Origin: Victivallales bacterium
Lineage (GTDB): Bacteria; Verrucomicrobiota; Lentisphaeria; Victivallales; Victivallaceae
Length of the DNA stretch: 52,946 nucleotides
Direction: 5' to 3'
NCBI GenBank assembly: GCA_031261965.1
Contig: JAISIP010000115.1
Coordinates: 1 to 52,946 of the forward strand
Shown: piece by piece, positions 34,932 through 44,000 of the stretch
Position numbering within the stretch: the stretch's first letter is position 1
Layout of the letters: each line of letters opens with the position of its first letter
The notes under the pieces: model-generated
The model's input: only the letters and a program-made list of their open reading frames with translations
Database searches by the model: none
Told to the model about the DNA's origin: nothing
Program-made: the position numbers and the translations under genes

Positions 34932-36176
34932 TTGGAGGAGTGGTTTATTTTCTTTGGCGCGATCGCAGTTGCGATGATCGTGTCGCATATTTGCTCTTTA
35001 ATGGAGGCGGCGTTGCTCAGCATTTCGCCGAGTCAGCTTGCCGATCTCAGGCACAAGAATCCTAAAATCGGGCAAATATGCCTATCTTTGAAACATGATA
35101 TAGACAAGCCTATCGCGGTGATTTTGATTATCAATACCGCCGCGCATACGATTGGTGCGGCGGTCGCCGGCGGAGCGGTCAGTACGACCATCGGCAGTGA
35201 GTACATGAGTGTGTTTACCATTGTTTTTACGCTGTTGATGGTGCAGTACACCGAGATTTTGCCGAAGACGCTCGGAGTGCGGTTCAACAAAAAGGTGTTG
35301 CGTTATGTCGCCCACCCGCTACAGGTGACGATTTGGTTTTTATTGCCGTTGATTAAGCTGACGCATTTTATCAACCGACCGTTTGAACGCCGCCGACCGC
35401 AAAAACCGACTACCGCCGATGAAATTTCCGCCTTGGCGGCGTTGGCGCGTAGTTCGCAGATGATTTCGACCCGGCAGGAACGGATTATTCGCGCCGTGCC
35501 GCGGCTGTCGGAGCAAACCGCTTCAAAGGTCATGTTGCCGATTGCGAATATCTCGTTTTTGAGTTCGGATCAGACGGTTTCTGACGCGATAAACGCGACC
35601 GGGACGGATTTTCACACCCGTTACCCGGTTTGTGACCAGGGCGATAAAAACAAGGTTCTCGGGTATGTCAATTTCAAGGAGTTGGTGGCGACTTGTCGTG
35701 CCCACCCCGGTTCGCAACCATTGACCGATATTTTGCGTCCGATCGCGTTTGCGGAGCCGGACGACACTGCATCGGAGTTGCTTGAGCGGTTTGCCAGTCA
35801 ACATTGTCATATGACGATCGTGCGTGACCCGAAAAACGGGAAAACGCTCGGATTGGTCACTTTGGAGGATATTGTCGAGGAGTTGCTGGGCGATTTGGAC
35901 GATGAATTCGACCCGTTGCCACGGACTTTTTACACGCCGAGCGAATTCTTTTGGGTAGTAGGCGGGGGCGTCCCGATGACGTTGCTGACCCGCGACACGC
36001 ATTTGAATTTGCCGCGCCGTTCGGAGCCGGTGGCGGTTTGGTTTGCCCGGATGTTGAAGCGTCCGCCTAAGGTGGGTGATACGTTTCGGCATGGAAACGC
36101 CGAATTTTATGTGCGTAAAATCCGGCGCGGTCAGGTGTGGGAATTTAATCTAAAAAGAATCAAAGTTGAAGGATAA
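34932..36176 (+). CDS. DUF21/CBS-domain protein of the CNNM/CorC family
   Basis: 414 aa from TTG 34932; GAGGG sits six to seven bases before. DUF21 membrane domain (ICSLMEAALLSISPSQL; IAVILIINTAAHTIGAAVAGG; helices to about residue 150), two CBS domains (about 205-320) and a C-terminal CorC_HlyC domain (SEFFWVVGGGVPMTLLTRDTHL). Family members are linked to Mg2+/Co2+ efflux in bacteria. Placed after a metal-ATPase operon, which agrees with a role in metal homeostasis. The start codon TTG is rare in this window, suggesting low expression. Confidence 0.88.
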   Translation: MEEWFIFFGAIAVAMIVSHICSLMEAALLSISPSQLADLRHKNPKIGQICLSLKHDIDKPIAVILIINTAAHTIGAAVAGGAVSTTIGSEYMSVFTIVFTLLMVQYTEILPKTLGVRFNKKVLRYVAHPLQVTIWFLLPLIKLTHFINRPFERRRPQKPTTADEISALAALARSSQMISTRQERIIRAVPRLSEQTASKVMLPIANISFLSSDQTVSDAINATGTDFHTRYPVCDQGDKNKVLGYVNFKELVATCRAHPGSQPLTDILRPIAFAEPDDTASELLERFASQHCHMTIVRDPKNGKTLGLVTLEDIVEELLGDLDDEFDPLPRTFYTPSEFFWVVGGGVPMTLLTRDTHLNLPRRSEPVAVWFARMLKRPPKVGDTFRHGNAEFYVRKIRRGQVWEFNLKRIKVEG

Positions 36177-36181
36177 ACCGT

Positions 36182-36769
36182 ATGATTCGATTGGTGTTGT
36201 TAGCCGGGGTTTTCGCCCTGCTTGGCGTGGTCGGGTGTACTGATATTGACTATGTCGGGCGGGAATTTGAGTCGACCCCGGTTTCGGAGCAAGTGGCGTA
36301 TTATGTGAATCGCGAATTGATTCCGCCCGGCGAATTTCGGATTATGGGCAGAGTGACGATCACCGCGCCGGACGGAACGGACGGTTACGATATTCAAGAG
36401 TTGCTGCAAAAAAAAGCGCGGGAATACGGGGCGGACGCGGTAGCTCTGGTGGAGGCACGCAAAATCCCGGTTGGTGTATACGAAAAGACGGAGACTCCCA
36501 AGGCGTTGAATTCCGATAACCCGGCATCACGCAGGGACGCGGATGCGCAAAAAGCTGAGATAAAAGAGTACGGCGAACCGGTGAAACTAAGCGGCGAGCG
36601 AAATTTTCGGTTAGAGGTAGTCATTGAAGCTCTTTTTTTAAAAAAGAAGACCACGCTTGAAGAGTTGACCAAGGATCAGGACGCGGAAGTCAAGGAAATT
36701 CTCGGAGTTCCCTCCGAACCGGCGAGAATCCCCGCTCCGACTCCGACGTTGCCTCAAGGAAATCTCTAA
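36182..36769 (+). CDS. Lipoprotein of unknown function
   Basis: 195 aa with a signal peptide ending in LLGVVGC, so Cys19 would be lipidated. The rest (YVNRELIPPGEFRIMGRVTI; DIQELLQKKAREYGADAVALVEARK; LKKKTTLEELTK) resembles small periplasmic alpha/beta lipoproteins with the YdgH-like heavy-metal-binding-type fold, but I cannot name a family. The final codons GGA AAT CTC TAA belong to the MITE inserted at 36758; without it the protein would end ...PTLPQE. It follows the CNNM-like gene by five bases. Confidence 0.75.
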   Translation: MIRLVLLAGVFALLGVVGCTDIDYVGREFESTPVSEQVAYYVNRELIPPGEFRIMGRVTITAPDGTDGYDIQELLQKKAREYGADAVALVEARKIPVGVYEKTETPKALNSDNPASRRDADAQKAEIKEYGEPVKLSGERNFRLEVVIEALFLKKKTTLEELTKDQDAEVKEILGVPSEPARIPAPTPTLPQGNL

Positions 36770-36817
36770 AAACTGAGCTGCAAATTTCAGCCAAATTTCC
36801 AGTTTTTAGAGGTATCC
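36758..36817 (+). mobile_element. Short MITE copy (60 bp) between convergent genes
   Basis: Starts GGAAATCTCTAAAAACTGAG, ends CAGTTTTTAGAGGTATCC, flanked on both sides by TCAA (36754-36757 and 36818-36821). The right-hand TCAA holds the minus-strand stop codon of rluB; the left end supplies the new plus-strand stop of the lipoprotein. It is the same length as, and collinear with, the copy at 40585-40644. Confidence 0.85.
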
Positions 36818-37534
36818 TCAAGAATAGGATTTCAGACTCTGGGCGACTTCAGCGGCAGAGAGTTCGCGAAATGTTCCTTCGGGGAGATCGCCGAGTTCAA
36901 GCTCGCCGATTTTGACTCGGCGCAATTCGACTGTGGGCGATCCGGCGATGGCGGTCAGGCGCCTGATTTCGCGTTTTTTTCCTTCGTTGAGCAGGATTTT
37001 GTAGCGGGTTGCTCCGAGACGCGAAATGGAGATGACTTTGAGCAGTTCGCCGTCGTCGATGATTCCGGTGCGTATGCGTTCGAGTTCGGCGTTGGTAAAG
37101 TCGCGGGTTACCCGGACGATGTAGGTTTTCAAAATCCGATTGCGGGGGTGGGTGATTTTTTCGATGTAATCCCCGTCGTTGGAGAAGAGGATCAAGCCGG
37201 AACTCTCTTTGTCCAATCTTCCGGCGGAGAAGAGGCGAACCGGCGGGGTCAGGGTAATTAAGTCCACGGCTTTAAGCGGGGCGTGGGGGTCGGAATGGGT
37301 GCAGACGTAGCCGCGCGGCTTATTGAGCATGATGTAATGAAGTTGCGCAATTATTTTTACGGGATTTCCGTCAAAAGTGACCGTATCGGAGGGGGCGACC
37401 TGAAATCCGGGTTCAAGTACGACTTTGCCGTTGACGGCGATGCGGCCTGATTTGACCAGATCTCCGGCGGCGCGACGGGAGGCGACTCCGGCGGAGCTTA
37501 AAAATTTTACCAGTCGCTCTTGGGATTCGGGCAT
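36818..37534 (-). CDS. rRNA pseudouridine synthase, RsuA/RluB family
   Basis: 238 aa. N-terminal S4 RNA-binding domain (ERLVKFLSSAGVASRRAAGDLV) then the synthase fold with the catalytic Asp in SAGRLDKESSGLILFSNDG, and the KKREIRRLTAI and GELELGDLPEGTFRELS segments typical of the family. It makes pseudouridine in rRNA; RluB (23S, position 2605) versus RsuA (16S, 516) cannot be separated without alignment. AAGGA upstream of the ATG. Divergent from rsmI with a 14-bp inverted repeat between them, so both rRNA modifiers may share a control region. Confidence 0.9.
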   Translation of the reverse strand: MPESQERLVKFLSSAGVASRRAAGDLVKSGRIAVNGKVVLEPGFQVAPSDTVTFDGNPVKIIAQLHYIMLNKPRGYVCTHSDPHAPLKAVDLITLTPPVRLFSAGRLDKESSGLILFSNDGDYIEKITHPRNRILKTYIVRVTRDFTNAELERIRTGIIDDGELLKVISISRLGATRYKILLNEGKKREIRRLTAIAGSPTVELRRVKIGELELGDLPEGTFRELSAAEVAQSLKSYS

Positions 37535-37557
37535 AATATCGATATTCCTTTTTAAAG

Positions 37558-37601
37558 AGCTGATTGCAAAACTATTTTGATTCGTTTTTTTGCAATCAGC
37601 T
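37558..37601. promoter_or_regulatory. 14-bp inverted repeat between divergent rRNA-modification genes
   Basis: AGCTGATTGCAAAA (37558-37571) and its perfect complement ending at 37601 flank a 16-bp AT-rich spacer. It lies 24 bp before the rluB-like start and 60 bp before rsmI. It could be an operator, a hairpin in either leader, or a relic of a mobile element (a MITE-like AGAGATGACCTTTAG follows at about 37604). Confidence 0.45.
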
Positions 37602-37661
37602 ATAGAGATGACCTTTAGAAGTAGCCTTTATATAGATTACACCTAAAAACGAAAAGTTGCA

Positions 37662-38351
37662 ATGGAAAACACAGGAAAACTTTACTTAGTCAGCACTCCG
37701 ATCGGAAACCTTGAAGACATCACCTTGCGGGCGTTGTCGATTCTAAAAAGTGTCGATTTGATTGCGGCGGAAGATACCCGCCACACCCGGCAGTTGCTGA
37801 GTCATTTTGATATTCACACCAAACTTATCAGTTTTCACGCCTTTAACGAACACCGCAAAACCGAGGGGTTGATTGAGGAAATTAAAAACGGGTTGTCGGT
37901 GGCATCGGTTTCGGATGCCGGTACGCCGTCGATCGCCGACCCCGGCTTCTTTTTGGTACGCGAGGCGGTTCGCAACGGGATTGTCCCCGAGGTGATTCCG
38001 GGGGTTTCTGCGTTGACGTTTGCCGCGACCGCGTCGGCATTGCCGGTGGATCAATTTGCGTTTTTTGGTTTTCCCCCGGTCAAATCGGGGCGGAGGCAAA
38101 AATTTTTCGAGGCGATTCGCCAGGAAAACAGGACGGTGTTCTTTTTTGAATCTCCGCACCGAATCGCGAAAACCCTGCCGGAAATCGCCGAAATAGTGGG
38201 CGGCGAAGCTCAAGTTGCAATTATCCGCGAAGCGACCAAGTTGCACGAAGAAATTCTGCGCGGGACGGCGGCGGAACTTGCCGAACTTGCGACCGACCGC
38301 CAGTGGCGCGGTGAATTTGTCATCGGAGTCCATCCCCCTGATACCCTTTAG
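37662..38351 (+). CDS. rsmI: 16S rRNA (cytidine-1402-2'-O)-methyltransferase RsmI
   Basis: 229 aa. Tetrapyrrole-methylase fold: LYLVSTPIGNLEDITLRAL at the N-terminus, DLIAAEDTRHTRQLL, SDAGTPSIADPG, VIPGVSALTFAATASALP, FFGFPPVKSGRRQKF and FFESPHRIAKTL. It uses SAM to methylate the ribose of C1402 in 16S rRNA. It is about 50 residues shorter than typical RsmI, lacking the C-terminal helical extension. Its last codons (GATACCCTTTAG) resemble a MITE end, so the extension may have been lost. The methylase core looks intact. Confidence 0.93.
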   Translation: MENTGKLYLVSTPIGNLEDITLRALSILKSVDLIAAEDTRHTRQLLSHFDIHTKLISFHAFNEHRKTEGLIEEIKNGLSVASVSDAGTPSIADPGFFLVREAVRNGIVPEVIPGVSALTFAATASALPVDQFAFFGFPPVKSGRRQKFFEAIRQENRTVFFFESPHRIAKTLPEIAEIVGGEAQVAIIREATKLHEEILRGTAAELAELATDRQWRGEFVIGVHPPDTL

Positions 38352-38384
38352 TGAGCTAAAAAGATAGTTTTGCAATTAGATTAT

Positions 38385-38415
38385 TTGACAAAACAAGGTT
38401 GACAGTGTTTATTAT
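38385..38415 (+). promoter_or_regulatory. Candidate promoter of the rloA-like gene
   Basis: Two TTGACA hexamers occur (38385-38390 and 38399-38404) in AT-rich DNA. A TATTAT -10 candidate lies 19 bp after the first. The second has no good -10 at 16-18 bp. Either may serve; spacing is imperfect. Confidence 0.35.
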
Positions 38416-38466
38416 GTTAGAATATGTAATTTTTTTGCAAAAAATGGCGATATATAGAGGAATGTT

Positions 38467-39765
38467 ATGATTATATCGTTTACAGTACGCAATTATAAGT
38501 CGCTCAAAGACGAGACAACTTTACACTTTAGCGCAGTTGCAAATGACAAGATTCACCCAGAAAATATCGCGTATCCGGATAAGAACGAGAAAATTCCCGT
38601 GGTGCGTTCGGTGGGTATTTGGGGAGCAAACGCCTCAGGCAAGAGCAATGTACTTGACGCGCTGCAAGCCTTATGTTCTTTGGTTAATCGCTCACATAGA
38701 AATGATTTGGATGGAAAAATTCGTGAATATCGCCCTTGTATGCTAAAATCGGAATGTAAAAAGTCCCCGATATTTTTTGAGTTGGATTTTATCGATAAAA
38801 ACAAAGAACATTACATTTATACAGTTGAGTTCCTTGAAGATCGAATTATTAAAGAAAGCCTTGAGTTTTACGATTCACCCAAGCCAACTACTCTTTTTTT
38901 GCGTGAACTGACCGTTGATGGGAAAACACCGATTAAATTTAGCTCGAAGCTTACCGGGGCGAAAGCAATATCATATCTTGACAATCAAGCCTACTTAAGT
39001 GTCGCGGGGAATACATCTGACAGCTCTGAGCTGATTAAGAATGCCTATCGCTATATTCGCGATGGAATCAACTTTATTTCTCATGATGAACTATCTATTG
39101 AATACTTGACCGATGATATTTACCGAAAGAAATTGGCGGCTCTTTTGCACTGCTCGGATACCGGAATTACGAATGTCAACTATCAAAAAAGAGAGTTATC
39201 GGAAGATGTGCTTAAGCATTTTCCGAAAGAAATGCCGGAAAAAATTAGAGAACGCATACTGTCAGACCTGCAAGCAGAGCCGATTTTTCTTCACCAAAAT
39301 TCAGATGCGGAATTTCATAGGGAGGATGAATCTGCCGGAACACGAAGGCTGTATAGCATCGCGCCATATATCCTTAAAGGGATCTCCTTGCCGGAAGTTT
39401 TTGTCTTTGATGAGTTGGAACGTGAGTTGCATCCGAAATTGGCGGAGATGATTATTCGGTTATTTCATGACGAAAAAGTTAACGGTAATAATCCGCAACT
39501 GCTGTTCACAACCCACAATACGTCGTTGATGAATTCCGATTTGTTTCGCCGCGACCAAATTTGTCTTACGCAAAAAAGAGAAAACGGCGCGACTGAGTTG
39601 TCAAGTCTTGCGGATTATGATAAAGTCCGACCTGATACCAATTTTGAAAAATGGTATAGGGAGGGGCGTTTTGACGCAATTCCTGAATTGAACTACGAAA
39701 TGTTGCGTGATACAATTTGTGCGTCTTTTTATGCTGACAAGATAGAGGACAATCACGATGAGTAG
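38467..39765 (+). CDS. rloA: RloA-like AAA/ABC-type ATPase (AbiL system component A)
   Basis: 432 aa. N-terminal MIISFTVRNYKSLKDETTLHFSA, the start seen in RloA/AbiLi and related OLD/SMC-like ATPases. Walker A GANASGKS at 53-60; a long insert domain (about 90-280); ABC-type signature region DESAGTRRLYSIAPYI; Walker B EVFVFDELERELHPKLAEMII; and LLFTTHNTSLMNSD (H-loop). RloA acts with RloB in abortive-infection-type antiphage defence (AbiL). It overlaps the rloB start by 8 bases. Here the partner is broken, so this ATPase may be idle. An RBS of AGAGGA lies shortly upstream. Confidence 0.85.
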   Translation: MIISFTVRNYKSLKDETTLHFSAVANDKIHPENIAYPDKNEKIPVVRSVGIWGANASGKSNVLDALQALCSLVNRSHRNDLDGKIREYRPCMLKSECKKSPIFFELDFIDKNKEHYIYTVEFLEDRIIKESLEFYDSPKPTTLFLRELTVDGKTPIKFSSKLTGAKAISYLDNQAYLSVAGNTSDSSELIKNAYRYIRDGINFISHDELSIEYLTDDIYRKKLAALLHCSDTGITNVNYQKRELSEDVLKHFPKEMPEKIRERILSDLQAEPIFLHQNSDAEFHREDESAGTRRLYSIAPYILKGISLPEVFVFDELERELHPKLAEMIIRLFHDEKVNGNNPQLLFTTHNTSLMNSDLFRRDQICLTQKRENGATELSSLADYDKVRPDTNFEKWYREGRFDAIPELNYEMLRDTICASFYADKIEDNHDE

Positions 39766-40584
39766 GCGTGAACGTACTAAGACTAAAAAGCAGCCCAAGC
39801 CTACTTTTCGGATTTATATCGAAGACAAAAAAAGTGGGTGTCAATATATACGCGATTATTTGCATATAGGACGCGATTATCACGGAGATTTGATACAAGT
39901 TACGCATCCTTCATCACATTCGCCCGAGGGGTTATTGAAAGTGGCAGAGAGCGGGCAAATCGGGGGTCTTGACGAGGACGAGACTTGGATCGTTTTTGAT
40001 CACGATGGACATAATATCTTAGAGAATGGGCGAAAAAATGTTCCTCAAGTATTTAAACGAGCAGGAAACGCAAAAATAAAAATAGCATTCTCAAGTATTT
40101 CTTTTGAAACGTGGATTTTGATGCATTTTTGGGTATCTCTAAAAACTGGCTTGAGGTAACAAATCAGCATATTCGCAATTTGAAGGTGCTATTTTGCAAG
40201 TATCGGGCTAACATAGAGTTAACCAGATACGAGCAAGGTCGCGCATACAAATGCGAGATGCGATTTTTAGCCAAGTTTCCAGTTTTTAGAGGTAGCCTTT
40301 AAATATACGACAAAATCGTATGAAACTTGTGGTGCTCTAACAAATGAAATAAAAAAGCATATTCTCAATTACGACAAAGGGATGGAGAATTTATTTACCT
40401 GCGCAACCAATAAAGGCAGCTTGCCTAACGCAATCACAAATGCCACAAAATTATGTAGCGAGATGAAAAAAACAACCCAGATACTGAGATTTGTAATATG
40501 AACCCCTATACAGACTTTCATTTACTGTTAAAGGCTATAGATGATTTTCTTGAAAAATATCGCAGGATTAAAACAGCCGATTAA
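39758..40584 (+). pseudogene. rloB: RloB-like (AbiLii) gene, interrupted by a MITE and frameshifted
   Basis: The N-terminal part (39758-40130) starts MSRRERTKTKKQPKPTFRIYIEDKKSG and has ETWILMHF before the break. At 40131-40297 lies a 167-bp MITE; removing it together with one 4-bp target copy gives MHF followed by KYTTKSYETCGALTNEIKK in the same frame, so the gene was whole before insertion. Further on, an A7 run at about 40466-40472 shifts the frame: with eight A the reading continues SEMKKNNPDTEICNMNPYTDFHLLLKA to the TAA at 40584, and NPYTD is a family-like ending. RloB is the Toprim-related effector subunit of the RloAB/AbiL pair. The two lesions mean no functional RloB is made from this copy; the truncated 133-aa product ends in MITE sequence. 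Confidence 0.85.
40131..40297 (+). mobile_element. Full-length MITE-like element (167 bp) inside rloB, copy B
   Basis: Starts GGGTATCTCTAAAAACTGG and ends CCAGTTTTTAGAGGTAGCC, with TTTT (left) and TTTA (right) as imperfect 4-bp flanks. Aligns along its whole length with copy A read in reverse (6399-6564), including the internal hairpin with GGCTAACATAGAGTTAACC. Interrupts the rloB frame. Confidence 0.9.
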
Positions 40585-40644
40585 GGACACCTCTAAAAAC
40601 TGAGCGATAGTTTTTAGCCAAATTTTCAGTTTTTAGAAGTATCC
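40585..40644 (+). mobile_element. Short MITE copy (60 bp) directly after rloB
   Basis: Starts GGACACCTCTAAAAACTGAG, ends CAGTTTTTAGAAGTATCC; same length and layout as the copy at 36758-36817. It begins at the base after the rloB stop codon. No clear target duplication. Between it and the next gene (40645-40683) nothing else is seen. Confidence 0.8.
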
Positions 40645-40683
40645 GCTATTGTGCAATCGCCTGAAGAAAAATAGAGGTGCGTT

Positions 40684-40998
40684 ATGAAAATAAAAGGTCT
40701 TTGGGACAAAAGTGATCCAAGGATTTTTCTCTATAAGCACCCTAAACATAAATGGATGGGGGTATCGCTCAATTTCGCTCATGCGAAAGCGTGGCGGATT
40801 TTATTTTTGATGTTATTGCCGGTAATTATATATCTTACAATAATGATATTGATAATCGCGATATTGCGGGAATTGCCACCTCTTTTTTGGTACATCAACT
40901 GTTTGTTTTTGCTTGTTTGGGCAATCTGTATTACCATATATGCCTTCCGACTGGCCGCCAAAGATGCTTTATGGCATAAAGACGAGGACGATAAATAA
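40684..40998 (+). CDS. Small hypothetical membrane protein, 104 aa
   Basis: GAGGTG lies five bases before the ATG. Two membrane helices (WRILFLMLLPVIIYLTIMILIIAIL and FWYINCLFLLVWAICITIYAF, about 36-60 and 66-90) with charged ends (MKIKGLWDKSD; KDALWHKDEDDK). I recognise no family. It sits beside the RloAB pair and may be a passenger of the defence locus. A hairpin (TCAAGCTTC/GAAGCTTGA at 41051-41078) follows but lacks a T-run. Confidence 0.55.
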   Translation: MKIKGLWDKSDPRIFLYKHPKHKWMGVSLNFAHAKAWRILFLMLLPVIIYLTIMILIIAILRELPPLFWYINCLFLLVWAICITIYAFRLAAKDALWHKDEDDK

Positions 40999-41093
40999 AC
41001 CCCATCTCCAAAGGCTGAAATCTAACATCTCATTTACTCCGCCGGCATCCTCAAGCTTCGCACTTTTATGAAGCTTGAGCGACATCACCAAAA

Positions 41094-44000
41094 TCATTTT
41101 TTCAGCAATCTTGGAGCGTGGGTAATGCCGAACGGCTGGAGTTGGTACTCATAGCTGAACATGTCGCCGTTACTGCGCCACGCCACCGGACCTGCCCAAT
41201 GACATCGGAATGCCAGATGCACCGCCCCGTGGCAATTCATCCGGCTGCCGTAAAGCGTAAGGTCAAGTTTATGTTCACCTTTGGCTACTTTGCCGAGTTC
41301 GCACTGGTAAGGCGCAAACGGCAAATCGCCCGCTTCTTTGCCGTCAAGTGTCGCATCGAGCAACACTCCGCGATACCCGCACAAGGGAACCTCTTTTGCC
41401 GTCTCCGTGTTACAGAGACCCGGTTCCACCCCGCTTATCCGTGACGGAATGCGCAACAGCAGTTCTTGTTCTTCGTTTTGAGTAAAGCTGCAATGATAGG
41501 TGATGTTTCCGCCGTAAAACGGCAAGCCTTGCCGGGTGACATCGCCCCAGACCAATTTTCGCACCGGCTCAATTATCCTGGCAGAATCCCCCAAAAGCTC
41601 TACTCCGAAGTCCCCGAGAATAAAGCAACGTTCCACGTTGCAGGATTCGGTGTAAGCGATTCGGACGAGTAACTCATGTTGCCCGACCGACAAGCGCGGC
41701 AAAGGCGTGGTTCGCAAAGAGCGATCCACCCAATAGCCGTTATCGTTAAATGGAACTCTTACGCCGTCAAGGTAAATTTCGGCATTCTCAGGTTCTTCCA
41801 GCGCGAACTGCGGGGACTCTACATCGATTTGCGTTTCGATTGTATAGAGCAATTCCAAAGTTCCGAGAACTTTAGTGGATTTACCATGTACATAAGGTTG
41901 CACAATTCCGCCGCTCCGACGAGGCAGACCTAAAGAGGCGCGACATAAGTTGTCAAGTCGCAAAATCTCTTCCGCTTTTTGCCATTCTCCATCGCCGGAC
42001 AAACGCCATTGGGGGCGGTCGAGCAAAAGCACGTTCGGCTCGTCAAGCGAAATCGGAATCACCCCGGAGAGGTGAAGCATCGTTGCCGTTTCAATATCCT
42101 TATCGTTCAACAACGGCACGCCGATCATACTGCCTTGGCATTGGGTGGACGGCAAAAGTTTCACCAGCAACGAACCGTGCGGATACATGGGGAATTCAAA
42201 AATGGTCCAATTGTTTTCATGTCTGCCGAGAACCGGGGTCTGCTTGCCATTTGCCGTATCAAGGTAGATCACCTGCCAAAGCCCGCGAACTTTGATCATC
42301 ACCGGGTTGGCTCTGCCGATTCGTTCGGTATTCGCAATAAATAAATAACGCGCATCTTTGTCTTCGCGCATCTGATAGAGCAGATTCGACAAAGGATAGC
42401 CGTCTTGTTTTACCACCGCGACATCGCGCAACTTTTCAATAGCGTGCAAAACCGAGTTGCGGTTAAACGTGATTTGTTCGGATTGCGCCGCAAGTTTTTT
42501 TACCCGGTCGGACTCCACTGCGTCACAGCAAACCGGCACATCCCCGGTGAAAATCACTCTCCCTCCGGCTTGGCGAAAGGATTCAAGCCGTTCAAGCGTT
42601 GTGCCGCGCAACGTGATCGACGGCGGGACAATCACTACATCATAAGCCATTTCGCCGACTTTGAAGCTCTTTTCGGATTGAACCGGCGAAAGCTCCGGCA
42701 AAAGCGATTCCGCTATCAAGTCAAAATCGACCAATCCGTGCAACAACCATTCGATCAACGCTTCAAATGTTTCGGTGAGGAAATTCCGGCGGTCGGCAGT
42801 CATATCCTGCGGACCGAACACCAACCAAAACGACTCAATCGGGTGAATCACTCCAACCCGAACCCGAGCCTTGCCCCGGGTCATCGCGGTGTTGACCCTG
42901 GCAAAATGTTCGGCGATGATCGAATACTTTTTGTACCACGCCGACTGATAGTTGATCGATGCCGGGTAATCGCGCTTTGCCTCGCCCGCCATCGAAACCC
43001 ACGCCAAATGCGGAACTCTGACAGTTACGCCCAGTGCAGCCTGCCAATCGCCGTGACCTTTATGTCCTTTAAAATCCCAGTCCCAGTCGGTCACGCCGTC
43101 CAACTCTGAAAGCACACCGCCGCGACCGTACTGGTGCGACGCGCTTTGCGCCTGTTTTGCCGTGACGTACTCAAAACTGTCGCAAAGCATATCAATACCG
43201 GGGAGTTGGAAACTGCGATAACTGCGCATCGCCTCACCAAGTGCCGCAGTTTGCGATTCCAGCGAACGCTCCTCCATCATATGCCCGGAAAAAACGATAT
43301 TGTGCTTTTCGCACCATTCGCCGATCTTATCGGCGAACGCCACAGTAAAACGCTCCGAAACATGATCATGGTAGCGATAACGGGCGAGAGAAAACTTTCC
43401 GTCAGGCAACTCCCAAATCACTTCGGGAAAGGTCGCGAACAAGTCGCAGTTGTAAGCGGTGCGGTAACTCTCCGGCAAGTCATCGGTAAACGGAAAACGC
43501 GCATCGCACTTTTCGGTGGCAAAAGTCAAGGATTGTTTACGCGTAAATTGCGGTTCGTCAGTAAAGATAGACGGAATTGTATGCCCGAACTCTTTGCCGA
43601 ACTTGCGGAAATACGCTTCATAGGTCAAATCGATGAATTTTTGTATTGCAGCCGGATTCAGCGTATCAACATAGGTCTGGTTGTTGAACCACGACTCAGG
43701 ATTCGCCACCATCAAATAAGCGTAAAACTTCTCGGCATCCGCATCCGGGCTGTCGTCTTCGCCGATTAGCCGATAGCGTTCCAATGCTCCGGCAGGGTCA
43801 AGTTTTACCGAGTAGGCGGCGAGAAACCGCCCGGAGTTGTCGTTGTTCGCATCGATCTTTTGCGTCCGCCGATTCGGGGTAAACAGCAAATATCTGGCGC
43901 GAAATTTCGGATTCCTGGTCACCGATCCGCCCGCCGCGCCGGAGGGCCAACGATCTTCATCATAGAGATAGGCGAGCATATCGAGTTTTTTCGCATTTTC

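Noticed and set aside
41051-41078. Hairpin TCAAGCTTC/GAAGCTTGA as a terminator
   Set aside because: No T-run on either strand after the stem.
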